A DNA stretch of 64,000 bases from Omphalotus guepiniiformis (lineage: Eukaryota; Basidiomycota; Agaricomycetes; Agaricales; Omphalotaceae). The notes beneath the pieces are model-generated. The model worked only from the letters and a program-made list of their open reading frames with translations. It made no database searches and was not told the origin of the DNA. The position numbers and the translations under genes are program-made. Location: contig JAQOOI010000017.1 of NCBI GenBank assembly GCA_028554645.1, positions 868,001 through 932,000 on the forward strand. The letters are read 5' to 3'. How positions within the stretch are numbered: position 1 is the first letter of the stretch; the number at the start of each line of letters is the position of its first letter. Shown piece after piece: positions 35,201-47,565 of the stretch.

Positions 35201-38200
35201 ATCCGCGCTTTGGAAATCTTCAATCGTAGCAGAATTCAAGTTGGAAACAGTGGAGAGTACCAATGTGGTGAAATGCTTCTTTGTGAATTTTCGGACTTCG
35301 GAGTCCCACTGTCTAGTCAAATGAGGGGGGACGATGACAAGGGTGGCTTTGAGTGAGATCTTGCCATCGACACGTCCCTTCTTAGAGAACTCCTTCTCGA
35401 CATTACTCCAAGTACAGTCGATGAGTCCGAGTGTGATCGCGGTTTTCCCGTAACCAACTTGATCAGCCAGAACACCGCCCCTGACATGAATGGCTCTTTG
35501 AGCACGACCCTCAGCTCTCCATCCGAGGGGTCCTAAGATGGCTTCTGAGACCTCCTCTTCAACAAACGGCTCGGCACTGATGTCTTCCTGATGTATCATC
35601 CACTCAAGGGACCGAAGTTGTTCCGTTCGCAAGGGAAGTTTGAAGCTAGGAGGCTGCGCATGCTCCTTATCCAACTTATTGCTCATGATTGTGAATTTAG
35701 GCAGATCAAGGCTGGCTTTGGGAACGAAGTTGGTGCTTAGTTTCCAGGAAAGGATCGGTTTCTCTGTTCGACCCTCAGAAGGTAGACGCGAAAGAGCACG
35801 GTGGAGAAGGGATGGAATGTTGATCCCGACGCGAACGATCCCAGTCCCGTTGCCATCAACTTTAAGCTGGGTCACAAAAGGACTGGGCCTTCTCTTGAGG
35901 CGGCGCTCGTATTCGCCAGCCTGAACCGGGTCCTCAACGGCGACAATCTTGTTATTGCGAGATTGAACGTACTGAACTTTTGGTGCAGTGGGCGCACAAC
36001 GCTCACAATTCGAATCTTCACAAGCGTTGATCGACTGCCATGAACTGAAGTGTTCGTCAGCGTGACGGACACGCTCCAGAAGCCAAGCGATGGAGCCAAA
36101 CACGCTTCGCTCGTGGATCTTGTCGACCTCTCCCCATGTGCCCTTGGGCCACTCTGGGCCGGCTTGACCTCGAAGAGGCACGTTGCAAGCGAGCAGAGCT
36201 ATGGCACTCTTGCAGGAGTCGTTGGAAGCTGAGACTTCCACCGCATTATTGGGGACTCCAAATCGAGCATCTCGACCGTGAGTTGCCTACGAATCCATTA
36301 GACCAGAGTAAGAGGGTGAAAGAGCAGATGAACGAACCCGTAAACAAACGTCTTCTGACCTTACCCAACGTAATGGAAGTTGACAAGAAACTTTCTGCGG
36401 TCCCTCGCCACTATGTTGACGCCACGAGGGGTCCAGTTTCGCAATGATGGGCCGGGACTCCCCGTATTCATACCTGCGTTTGCTGATAGAGAATACGAAA
36501 CAGTCCTCAGAGTCTCTGGTACGGTGAGGGTCCAACAGCATGAAGAGGGGAGGTAGAGATCCACCGTCTAATTGCTGTTTGTGTAGAGCATTGTTCGCAG
36601 TCCCACAACGATCCAGAAGTAGATACATCCCTGAGATGTCGCGGTCAAATCTTGTCACGTCGGGTTCAGGTACAGATATCTGAATCGAGGACCAAACACT
36701 CTTCTCCCTGAATTCTTTCCCAGTCAACCCAAGGCGCGCTTCCCAGGAAGGCACTAAAGATCCCTTGCCTTCGAGCGTCACTTCAACAGTGGTGACCTCT
36801 GGCAAAGCAAAGTCCCATTGACCATCGAGTAACTCATCTTTACAAATGAGCCTCCCAACCGGTGCTTCCAAAACCCGCCGAATTTCAGCATTTGCAGGCA
36901 CTTCGTCCTCAGGTTTAGCATACAGCCGCCACTCCGGCTGCCGGGGATGCAGACTCAACTCCAAAGTTGCTACTGGGGAACAGTAGACGGCACTCCAAAT
37001 ATCCTGACGTTTGAGCTCAACGAAGCGCAACTCAGAGCCAGATGCGCGAAGGACCGCATCGCGCCACTCGGACCACCGTTCCGAATCAATCTTCGCACCG
37101 CTGTTAGCCTTCAGCTTGTCCAAATGCTCAGCGGTCACGCTGGATAGAGACAGGCACATCGGGAGGGTAGATTTCAAGCGAGCGTCAAATTCCGAGGGTG
37201 GCAATCGCGGATTCGCGGTCAGGTCAACGGGCAGTACATTGTGCTCAGGACGACCAGCACACTTCTTGCATGCAGTAGTGCCACAATCCTGGCAGCGGAG
37301 TAGGGGCCTCGTAGTCATTTCAACACGCCCCTCGCATTCACACAGCCTAGCACTTTTCGACGCACTATCGAGCAGCTCGGCGAGGGTCTGGCTCTTGGTG
37401 ACAGATAGATCAAGTGGCTGGTATGACAGTTTGTCCTCTCCAACGATATGATCGTCGACACCAGAGCTCGGCGCGTCTACCTCCATAACATCATCTGCAG
37501 CAGACTCCCCAGTAGCATCTCCAGGTTTGAGCAGTTTTTTGCCTGTTACCAAAGCAGCAAGAATGCAGGTGCCAACGACAGTAGTCGACATGGCATTACC
37601 AGCCAGGTCCGCAAGCTGATCTTCAGATTCCCGTGTTAACAGAAGCTTGTCAACAGGGAGACCTTGCATGGACAAAGCTTCAATGCCAACCATCGGTCCC
37701 CCGCGATTTGTGATGTACGGAATCATGGAGGGCGTAAGACACGGGCAAATGCCGACTTTGTTTGATCCAATGGTTCGGTCAACGTTCTGAGATAGGTTCC
37801 AAACTTGTCTGGTTTACAAAAGAATGAAGAATAATCCTATACCAGAAAGAAAGGGCTACTCACGTCTTATAGGAGGGATCGATACCCTTCTTGGCATCAC
37901 GCAGCAGACTTATATCCATGAGATCCCAAACGCGTTCGACCTGACCTGCACCCCAGTCGGTCCAAGCAAAGTCAGGAAGTTTGCACGAACCACCTTTGCA
38001 AAAAAACTCAGTATAACTTTGTCAATGATCTAACAAATGACTTACCTTCGTCCCAACTTGTCAATGGACGTTTGGCACCCAAATCTTCTTCTAAGCGCGC
38101 TCGCTGGTGACGCGATTCACAGCGGCCCCAGTCTGTTCGACCGGTACGGCGATCAAGTGCGTTGAAACTCGCTTGAACGAGTTTCTGGCGGGCTTGATGA

Positions 38201-39227
38201 ATGCGAGGGTCATCTGAAGGTAATAAAAACGCGTCCAAAGTAGAAGATGCAGGGCGCTTCAGCTTATTGACGACCAGGTCCTTCCATTGCTGTGGGATCG
38301 ATGATTTCTTCTTATCCACGGCGACTAGGTACACTCGAGTACGAGTATGAGGAATGTAATAGAATTTAGTGTCGACACGAGACCAATCGGCACTATAGCC
38401 ATGCTTCTCGAATTTCTCCTTGACTCTATCCCAAGGCGCGGAGCAAACATTCTCCAGAATGACAATTGGTGGTCTGTGGCGGTTCACCCAAGACATCATC
38501 CCGCGAAAAGTCCTGCCAGACTCTCCATTCGCATCGATGTCCTGCTTCTCATTGTTGAGATTCGAATAATCGACACATGATGTTCCCGCAACCAACAAAT
38601 CCACGTTACCAGGTACTGGTGCCAAAGCACCGTAAGCTGTATGTCTAAGAGTAGAGTCGCGTCAATGAGCAAGCAATCACACTTAGAATGAATAAAAAAT
38701 ACGCACGCTTCATCGTTTCCCAATTCGCATACATCTCGGAAAAGTATGGGAGGATGAAAGTTTCTCTCAATGTAAGCCTGCTTGAAAGGCTCTATCTCGC
38801 ACGAGAAGACGTGTTCAACTTCCAGATCGACGCTATAATGGTCGCGTATAGAGTTCTGGATCATCTCTAGAGCAAGTAAGGGAGATTCTGTGCCGGAACA
38901 CATTGTAGCGACGCGAATTTTTCGACCTGCAACACGAGAAGCCACGTCCTTGATTTGAGGAATGCGGTTGACAAGGTCCGAGAAAATGGCGGGAATGTCG
39001 TGGATGGGTGGTAAGTCGGAGGTATCTATAGCAGATGCTTTTGCACCAGACTTGTCTTTCTTTGGTGGTTCGGGCGCGTCGTCCATCTCTACGTCCTCGT
39101 CCGACAAGCTGACCGCATCCTCTTCCGTACTCCTTCCAGCATCCTTTTTGTCTTTAGAATTTCCTCCTCCGAAGAAGCTAGCTATAGATTTTTGCCCTTT
39201 AGACTTCGCCTTCGACTCTTTAGCCAT
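32213..39227 (-). CDS. DNMT5: DNMT5-type DNA cytosine methyltransferase with RING and SNF2 ATPase
   Basis: DNMT5 is an ATP-dependent maintenance CpG methyltransferase known from Cryptococcus. From the ATG at 39225-39227, residues 12-19 are QKSIASFF, a PIP-box match, followed by an acidic linker; no chromodomain is visible. Methyltransferase motifs follow: IRVATMCSGTESPLLALEMI (I), LLVAGTSCVDYSNLNNEKQ (IV, catalytic Cys), VILENVCSAPW (VI), YIPHTRTRVYLVAV (VIII) and DLAGNAMSTTVV (X). Then a zinc cluster (CQDCGTTACKKCAG), SNF2 motif I GGVLADQVGYGKTAITLGLI, motif Ia LVIVPPHLTRQWD, a 250-residue Lys/Glu/Ser insertion, motif II VVDEYTY, WVLSGTPPIHDFGALK (III), a RING (CPSCGRDQ ... SSCGHVGCSACVRSC) and the second helicase lobe NVMDESASGANLTSANHAIF with QAIGRLVRYGQT. 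Stop at 32213. All catalytic motifs are intact. Around 2,000 residues; the gene spans about 11% of the window. Confidence 0.95.
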
Positions 39228-39460
39228 GCGAAGAAGGAATTAATGAGAGAGAAAGAGAAGTAACTACGGTCACGCGCCAACGACGAAGTCGATCGTGTCG
39301 CGACCCCGTGCTTGCTTGCTGAGTCACCCTGAAAATGATATTGTTTCTGCAATTTGGATAAAAATCGAAAGAAGATTTAAATAAATTATACACTATAACT
39401 AATGTGCGACCTAATGAACAAAATGCTGCAAAAATCGAAAATGAGCTAGGAATACAAACA

Positions 39461-41967
39461 TCATAATGAAATGCCTGAATCGCGAACGAACATCCACCGG
39501 TCTCCGACCCTTTGCATACGACCGCCTGGTGTCCCACCAGAAGCAGCTACTGAACTGGGATCCGTTGCGATCGACGGGACCCCCTCAAACACTTTCGTGT
39601 CTACACCGGTATTAGCGCCTTCATTATTCCACTGCTTCGTGATATTGTGACCACCATTCCCAGCTCCTACGGCCCCGCCTGCACTCGTGGAATGTCCGCC
39701 ATATCCTTGCGAACCAGCGGGCTGACCTTCACTCCAGCCTGCCTTATCCCATTCCTGTGATACTTGGCTGGGATCTGCGCCGGTGCTGGCCAACATGACG
39801 AATTGCATGAGCTGCTCCGTAGTGGGGGCAGAACCGTTCGAAGTAAACCACATCTTTCCTAGAGCCTCCCAGGATGAAGGCGATGTGAAATCAAACATCG
39901 CGATATTGAAATGTTCAAGGCCCAGTTCCGAAGGTGTCTGCTGTGACTCTACTGCCACATTGGCAGAAATCGGCGCGGTCGTTGGGAAGGAAGCCGATTG
40001 TTGGTTCGGCTTCGTCACAGGACTTTGTTCTGCAGCAGCTGCTGCGTGAAAGCTATCTTGCGACGTCGTCGTCCCTGTTTTTATGGTTTCTGGGGACTGA
40101 GCCCGGATATCTCTTCCAAATTCGTCTTTTTCGACACTACCGGCCCTAGGATGAGACTCGTCCGTATTACGTGAATCTCGCATTGATGCCATTGACGGCC
40201 TCCTAGGAGGACTATACGGCTTTACTCTTCCTCCCCTAGCCTTATATCTACTGGGAGGACTTCTCGAGCGGCTTCGTCTCGTATTTCGAGGAGGGCTTCG
40301 CTCTGTACCTCTGAAGCCACGCCCATCTCGATAGCCTCCATCCCATCTACCCCGTCCGCCTCTGAAGCCGCCCCTTGGGCTTCCGTGGCCACTGTGATAA
40401 TTATCGTAATCTTTCCGGTCCGGACTACTATACCGCTTATAATGAGGATCGGAGCGGGAATCATCTCTGTACGCCGACGGTGCTTGAGTTATGTCAGTCG
40501 TTATGGAAGGTAATGGAAAAGGCGCGGCATTGGGATACGAGGGAGTAGTCCCAATTTGCGCAGTCTGTGTTAGTTGTTGAAGCAAAGCTAGCTGTGCTAT
40601 GTCTAACTGTGGCCCAGGGGGAGTTGTAGTCGTATTTGGTGGTGTTTGCCTATCATAAACGGTGTCAGTAATGCCGTTACATAGCTGTTCAAAAGATATA
40701 TATTACTCACTGAGGGGGAGGGGCAGTACCTGCATTTACAGCCTGAGTGAGGAGTGCAAGGAGTGCTGATTGCGGATCTTTAGGAGTTATTGGCGTCGCG
40801 ATTTGTGGTGGAATGGGAGGAGTCTGAACTGTCGGGGGCGTTGCACTTGCACGGGCTTGCGCTGCAACTCGTGGATCGGAAGTAGCAACTGACTTCAGGA
40901 TTGGTTCTATCGAAAAACAGACCAATGTAATTTTAGCGGAAAGTTCTCAATTCACGAGAGCAACAGTTTAAAACGAATTAAATTCATGATACTTAGCGTA
41001 CAACATGAACTGTGATAAGCACCTTTTACCGTTTCCTTTGACTTCAGCACATCCGTCAGTTGGGTCAAGATAGCGGAAGGGAACGTGTTCCCTTTTACCC
41101 AGATGTCAAGGATCTTCTTTGCCTTTTCCTGTAATTAGACATTGATGGGAACAGTCAGGACTGTTTCTACTTCACGTTTGTCAAAGAAAAGAAAACGAAA
41201 ATCCTATCGGAAACACAGTCATGTGACATGACGCGATGAGTCGAAAACATAGGAGCATAGAATGCCCATTATCAACTCGATTCCGTTCTCGAACGCCAAC
41301 GACAATGGTGGCAACGAACATAGGCGACCTGAAGCTCGCTACGCTACAGAACCGAGGTCTAGCTATGCAGTACATGCTATCATTGTGCAGCGTGGATCCG
41401 AGGTCCAAACGTTCGTGTGATGTTCCAGATGCTGGAGCTGAAAGCTTGCCCACGACTTCTGCGGACAACTATCGTTACTATTTCACTAACCTTTAACTCG
41501 GGAGTTCCGGCGGTCATCATATCCTGAAAAAGGCTTTCCAAGACACCTTCTATCCTTAGTAGGAATGTGGCACAGTTGCCTTCCGCAGCATTCAAGTCGC
41601 CAGTGAGGTCTTGCTTGTTAGCTTGGTGTTTTGCAGCACGAGAGAGAGCATCAAAAACATATAGACTAGACACTTTGGCCGAAGCAGACAGGGATTTGTG
41701 GGTACGATAGAGAATAGACACAAGTTGGGTATCATCCTGGGGCGATAAAAGTAATCAGCGAATGTCAGAAAAGAAACGAATCAAGCAAAAATAATGCGAG
41801 CTCGTACCTTCATTGACTTCAATGCGATTTCTGTCAACTTACTCATTTTTGAAGCCGACAAATGCTTCGCCTGAACTACCTCTTTCAACTTCGTTTCAAA
41901 GTCCTGCGGAGCGTCAATCAGCACACAGTGTAGGACATTAATTTTGACGAACCTCGAGACGACCCAT
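39461..41967 (-). CDS. CTD-interacting-domain (CID) RNA-processing protein with RGG/RS region
   Basis: Exon 1 (ATG at 41965-41967, MGRLE) splices at a GTTCGT donor to DFETKLKEVVQAKHLSASKM. The CID continues with DDTQLVSILYRTHKSLSASA, KVSSLYVFDALSRAAKHQAN and, later, AKKILDIWVKGNTFP, the helices that bind the phosphorylated tail of RNA polymerase II. A Pro/Ala linker (TPPTVQTPPIPPQIATPITP) and Gln-rich exon lead to RGGFRGGRGRWDGGYRDGRG, an RGG block, then RSRSRSPPSRYK and SPPRRPS, an RS-like block. The C-terminus is Ser/Gly/Gln-rich and ends in VGDRWMFVRDSGIS. No RRM is visible, which differs from yeast Nrd1 and pombe Seb1, so it may be closer to SCAF-like or Rhn1-like proteins. Role in 3'-end processing or termination is inferred. 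Confidence 0.85.
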
Positions 41968-42120
41968 ACAGGCACTATCCGTATATACCGCGACTTATCC
42001 AGAGTGAAGAATATGGTGGTAAAGAGCAGAGTATTGTTTACACTTATTTACGTGCAACGGAATTCCGGCAAATGAAACAGTCTCATTAACCCTCCCTCGT
42101 GGAACCGCTTTGAACATCGA
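41968..42120. promoter_or_regulatory. 153-bp bidirectional promoter, CID gene / PET117
   Basis: The two start codons face away from each other across 153 bases. No TATA box is obvious. Confidence 0.6.
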
Positions 42121-42418
42121 ATGTCGACGAGGGCAAAAGCAACACTCGGTGTTGTCATTCTTCTGTCTTCTCTTACGGTATGGGGCGTCCACTTTCAGCA
42201 AGAGCAAGAACGTGAAGTACGTTTAGTTACTATAATCCGTTTACATTCTTCAGCTAATGTTTCCACAGACTATGTATCGAGGTGTGCTCAGAGACGATGA
42301 ACGCCGTCGCGAAAAGATGCTGCAAAGACAGCAAGATTTAGAGGAATCCAGGCGCAAGCGAGAGATCTATGAGCGTGTACAGAGTGTGGATAATAGCAGT
42401 TCTGATGTCGGTTCATGA
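42121..42418 (+). CDS. PET117: Pet117, cytochrome c oxidase assembly factor
   Basis: Two exons, 42121-42216 and 42269-42418, join through a consensus intron (GTACGT...CACAG) into 81 residues. The N-terminal hydrophobic anchor reads ATLGVVILLSSLTVWGVHFQ. It is followed by the family signature ETMYRGVLRDDERRREKMLQ, a charged helix and SRRKREIYERVQSV. Pet117 is a small inner-membrane, matrix-facing factor that links heme A synthase oligomerisation with COX assembly. The length and the W-x-V-H-x-Q-x5-ER-x-x-MYxGVLRDD pattern fit the family well. It is easily missed, because neither exon alone gives a long open frame. Confidence 0.93.
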
Positions 42419-42980
42419 GCGATCTGTCAGTTACTCTATGTACAGTTTACCGTTCACTCATGCATTATCCAACTCTGCTATTCCAGTTTGGAATCGTTGC
42501 CTTGCTGATGATACTGGCCACTGGCGTCTGAAACCAAAGCCAAGGTGTAGTAGGTTAGACAGTTGCTTTGCTGCCATGCACTTTGCACTCCTCTCTCTCC
42601 GGCTTTAAAGTATGCTGGTTTCAGATCCAACCGGACGTCACTTCGTTCTTCAAACGCTTCTTGCGAGCATGAAAGATTGTTGCCATTGTCTGTGGCATAT
42701 CAAGACTTCTTTTAGAGAATAAAAAGGTTTCCTCAGAGATCCCTTCGGATGTTATCTGAGAAATTCCCTCACACGTTGGTGTGTCCATTCCTAATACTTG
42801 AGTTCTTTGCCTCTACAGATCTGGGTCCAAGGCCTTTTGAAGTCGGACAGCTGGTGGGGTCGTCAAACATGTGACCGTCAGCCAATCAGAGTTGGCCATT
42901 AAAATTTTTGAAAACGTATGAATGCGGGGTTGACGTCTTGACATCCAACCACGACCTACACGGGCTCGAAGAATTTCAAG
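42419..42980. other. Intergenic region upstream of F-box gene
   Basis: 3' flank of PET117 and 5' flank of the F-box/LRR-like gene. Nothing recognised. Confidence 0.5.
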
Positions 42981-44547
42981 ATGCATCAAGCTCTCCTCAT
43001 CGACGAAATTCTTCAAGTTGTACTCGATTCAAGTCCAGAGTCGAGCACACTGAGTCGAGTCGCAAGGACGTGTCAGGCATGGAAAGAGCCTGCTCTGGAT
43101 CGTCTCTGGAAACGCCTTACTTCTTTCGCCCCTTTGCTCATGCTCATCCCCGACTTACGATGCATAGATGGTGTATATGTATGCATTTGTCTCTTTTCCC
43201 TGTGGACCAACTGCTGAACTACTTACTGAACAGGTCCTCGGGTCTTCGTCTTGCCCCGATCTACGTTCTCTACGTTCATATGCTTCAAGGGTGAAGCATG
43301 TTGCTCATCGTCAAAAACTTCGGATGGATCCCACTGTTTCAGAGCTTCTTACACTCTGTGAAGAAGGCGGGTCTCACATATTCCGGAACCTCGTCTCCAT
43401 TCAACTTTCTCTAGTCAATTGCCACCCTCTATGCCTACCGCTTTCATCCCCTGGCAAGCTCGAGAGTGTAGAGCTGGACCTAGGCTTCAAATCGCAGTCT
43501 TCACAAACCTCAAATGAGGCCGTCTGCAATTATCTTGTCAGCTTAGACCGTGTGTCGTCCGGGCTTACTTCTCTCAGCCTCCGAGGATCCGCTTCGCAGC
43601 AATTGATCCACGCGGTTGCTTCATTGTCCAGCTTGAAGGTCCTCAGCCTTCGCTTGGGTTCTACCTTGACGGTTGACTCCATTTTAGCAATATCCACCTT
43701 TCCCTCCCTTACCGATCTCGAGCTCCACGCATCACATATCCAGCCAGCAGACCTGAACTTCCGCAATGGCGCAAAATGTTTTCCTTCTTTGACGAAGTTG
43801 AACGTGCGTGGTTGTTCCGCCTTCGTCGAGAAGCTCGTGCAGAACATGCAGTCCGATTATTTATGCTCCTTGCACGCTGACATTGACCCCGTCACAAATT
43901 CGGATGACGCGTGGATCTCTCTCTTCTCTGCAATTAGAGATAGAACTAAAGATACCCTTCGTGATTTCACGATAGAACATCATATAGCCTTAGAAGAAGG
44001 CGATACCCCCAGCGATGATACCTCTGAGATTTCTGGCGCTCCAACCTCGGAAACTATCTCCAATAATCTGCTCAGATTTGACGTCTTACACCCACTCTCT
44101 AATAATTACAATCTTCGTCGACTTATTTTCGATACCACTCCACCGATTGTCATGCACGATCAAGACTTTGACCAAGTGGCTAAATGGTGGCCGAACTTGG
44201 AGCACCTCGACATGGGTACTCTTCCCACATATGACTCCAGATGGGCGCCAAAAGTCTCTATCAAAGGATTATGCTTACTCGCACACAAGCTACCTCTGCT
44301 ACAAAATTTGGTGTTACCAATCGATACCACCGAAATCAATAGCGAGACTGTTGCCAAATGCACTCAACATCCAAGAAACTCTCTACAGAGAGTGACTCTG
44401 ACATCGATTACGCCTCCTGATATAGTATCGACTGTTGCATGCCTCAAACGTCTGTTCCCTTCCCTGGTGGAAGTTGACGGCACATCTGAGCATGAGGATC
44501 ATTGGTGCAAGATCCGAAATGGACTATTCCCCACCACAAACCTTTAG
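42981..44547 (+). CDS. F-box protein with LRR-like region
   Basis: The ATG at 42981 starts MHQALLIDEILQVVLDSSPE, then LSRVARTCQAWKEPALDRLW, an F-box in the usual N-terminal position (Skp1 binding). One intron, about 43170-43231, interrupts it; the following exon continues CPDLRSLRSYASRVKHVAHR and runs to the stop at 44545-44547. The body contains degenerate leucine-rich segments: LTSLSLRGSASQQLIHAVAS, LKVLSLRLGSTLTVDSILA, FPSLTDLELHASHIQPADL, SLTKLNVRGCS, LRRLIFDTTPP, LEHLDMGTLPTYD and LQNLVLPIDT. This arrangement is typical of the large basidiomycete F-box family; substrates are unknown. The length, about 500 residues, is complete. Confidence 0.88.
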
Positions 44548-44733
44548 ACTGTACGTAGACTAGATGTTTTTATTATATGCCAAGGTGTAGTACTTATTTA
44601 GATGTGCTTCTCAGTATTTATAGAAGTCCGAGTTCCCATTAGATTTTGATTCACGTAGAGATAGTGTATATAGATTTGTATTTGCGTATAATGATACAAG
44701 CACGGTAATTATTCTGCTACTACATATACCCAT

Positions 44734-46121
44734 CTAGAGTTTTTGGGCAGAAGCATAATGCCATACGTTGTAGTACTGATTGTGATCTAACTCATCCTCG
44801 TAATGCCTCTCCCATATGTCAAGCACCTCTTGGGGGAGTCCGGTACGCAATGCTATGCTCTTTGCGCTATGGAAAAAATTCTGGGATGTGATTGATGCAG
44901 GTGAACCGAGCATCAGATATTTATCGCTGACCAGGGTAAAGCTCTTACCCGTTGGTTTGCATTAAGAACCTCTCCCAGTTCCTTACCCCTCTCAATGGAT
45001 TCTCCAGACCAATTGATTGGACTGAGAAAGTCGCGGGACTCCATGAGTCGCAGAGTCGCAGAAGCTTTGATCAGTTCATCAATTGGTCGGTAGGATTTGC
45101 TCCTCGTTAGATTTCCAAATAGGTCAAGCCAGCCAGCATACCACGAACGAGAACCAGCGTTCCGCACTTGCTGCCGCCAATCGGCATTAAGATCAAATTT
45201 GAAGGGCTCTAGGAGCTTCATGGTCCTATCGTACACGATCCAATCCCCGTCGGCGATAAGTAAAAGGCCTCCTGTATAACATTTATATTTCAGTTTCTCA
45301 GGCGGAGCAACACGTAGTTGTGGAAGTGTAACCTGGCCGTAAACACTTGGACAGTGTAAGGATCAAACCTTGAGGGTCAGTGACCTGTGAGAGGAAGTGT
45401 TAGTACTCAGCACCCTCATTTTATTTCTGACGACTTTACATGCTGAGCAACACAGCGGCAATGGATGACGTCCGCTTGGTTACGAAACTGTGGGATCCCA
45501 GCTGAAATATCGCCCTGGATGAACCTAAGCACAACCGCTTCAGTATACTATGAGAGGATGAGATGCAGCAGGGACGTCAATTACAAGAAGTTATCGGGAG
45601 CGTTCCTAGAGATACAATTAGTACCCCCGGCGCACAAGCTTTGCCGGCGAGACGTACGACTGGTTTTGCTCAACGAGGTCAAGCCCAATGACCCGAGCGT
45701 TTGGAAACGCTTTGGCTACGTCCTTCCCCCTGCCGGAGGTCCAAACTTAACTGTAATTCTTGTGCACTGGCTAAAGATGACGCCTACCATATTCCCGAAC
45801 CACATCCGACGTCGAGTACAGTTGGTTGTCTGCCGTCCACAGGCCTCAGTCGGGCCTCTACCTTCTGGGCGATACCAGTAGGATACAGCCCCCCAATCAT
45901 TAAGTACCACATTCTATGCTGGAGGGCTAACCGCTGGGAACACAACACAAAAGATAATCATTCCGGTAGAGATGTTACAAAAGACCGGACACGACCCACA
46001 TCCATTTCCTTCAAGTCGGTAGGCAATTTATAAGTCTAGAGATAGCGATGAACCATTGCACCTGCGCTCAGTAACCAGAGTAACTCACCTCTTCACGAAT
46101 GTCATGCTTGTTCACGGACAT
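44734..46121 (-). CDS. TAM-type SAM-dependent methyltransferase
   Basis: Spliced by hand from about eight small exons. MSVNKHDIREE (ATG at 46119-46121) joins to TYKLPTDLKEMD, RLALQHRMWYLMIGGLYP, motif I TVLDVGCGSGIW, then GKDVAKAFPNARVIGLDLVE, FIQGDISAGIPQFRNQADVI, HCRCVAQH, VTDPQGLILTLSKCLRPGG, LLLIADGDWIVYDRTMKLLE and SWYAGWLDLFGNLTRSKSYR, ending SAKSIALRTGLPQEVLDIWE to SAQKL-stop at 44734. Every junction keeps frame with GT..AG. The layout (LxLQH, GCGSGIW, DVIHCR, LxPGGLLL) matches fungal TAM/UMTA methyltransferases, a family related to LaeA and trans-aconitate methyltransferases; the substrate is unknown. Single exons look broken by stops, but the spliced product is intact. Confidence 0.85.
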
Positions 46122-46565
46122 GAGTACTTAGCATTAATCTAGTAGACGGGGTTATGTGCATAAACCCTCACTTATAAGACTCCGGAGCCTGAGCAATGCG
46201 CTATCAACGGCGGCAATTAGGCAAAGAAGCTGCCATATCAAATAACAAAAGGCGATAAAGCCTGCGCTTGCCGCACAATCCGTAATCTGAAGTGCCAGTT
46301 ATAGGCAAATTCCACAGCTTTGTTATTCGGAAGGCGAACTGAAAGGCAGGCAAAATAAGGTTGCCCCGAAATACGATAGCGGCAGGCTCAGCGATGAGAA
46401 TTGTTGCATTAATCAAGAATAGCCTCCTGATTTGCCCCAAGAGAGACGACCAAAGGCGGCACACATATTAAGCAACTGTTTATATTGGCATGAACGAAGT
46501 CATAGCAAACGTAGCCTAGGGAATCCTACGAATCACATACATCCACCACAAATACACATGTACAG
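46122..46565. other. Intergenic region
   Basis: Upstream of the TAM methyltransferase and downstream of ubiquitin-eS31. An 86-codon open frame on the minus strand lacks support. Confidence 0.5.
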
Positions 46566-47281
<716 letters not shown>

Positions 47282-47565
47282 CCTGAATACGGACGCTCCT
47301 GTCTGTCCAACGAAATCAACGGTGGAGTCTTTGACAAAAGCAAGAGCCGATGTATGAAAAGTTCAAGTTGGCCTAAGCGAGTTTTTATAGGCGGCTTAGT
47401 AAGCGTTGATGGTCCGTGCATTAAGGTTTAGCCAGTTGAGACGGAGACTAAATTTGTCAGCAATGAAGACGCGCTTCAGTCAAGACGCGTCTCGCCTTAC
47501 AAACAGAATGACCAACCCTATCACCAATCTTCGACGCGTTTACTTTCAATTCTGAAGTCTCCGAC
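47282..47565. promoter_or_regulatory. Bidirectional promoter, UBI3 / RFC3, with TATA box
   Basis: 284 bases separate the divergent ATGs. On the minus strand TATAAAAA (47382-47389) lies about 100 bases upstream of UBI3 and sits between inverted CTAAGC / GCTTAG hexamers (47373-47378 and 47394-47399). Strong TATA use fits a ribosomal protein gene. Confidence 0.65.

Noticed and set aside
45465..45881. 138-codon plus-strand open frame
   Set aside because: It is antisense to exons of the TAM methyltransferase, which have clear motifs and splice logic on the minus strand.
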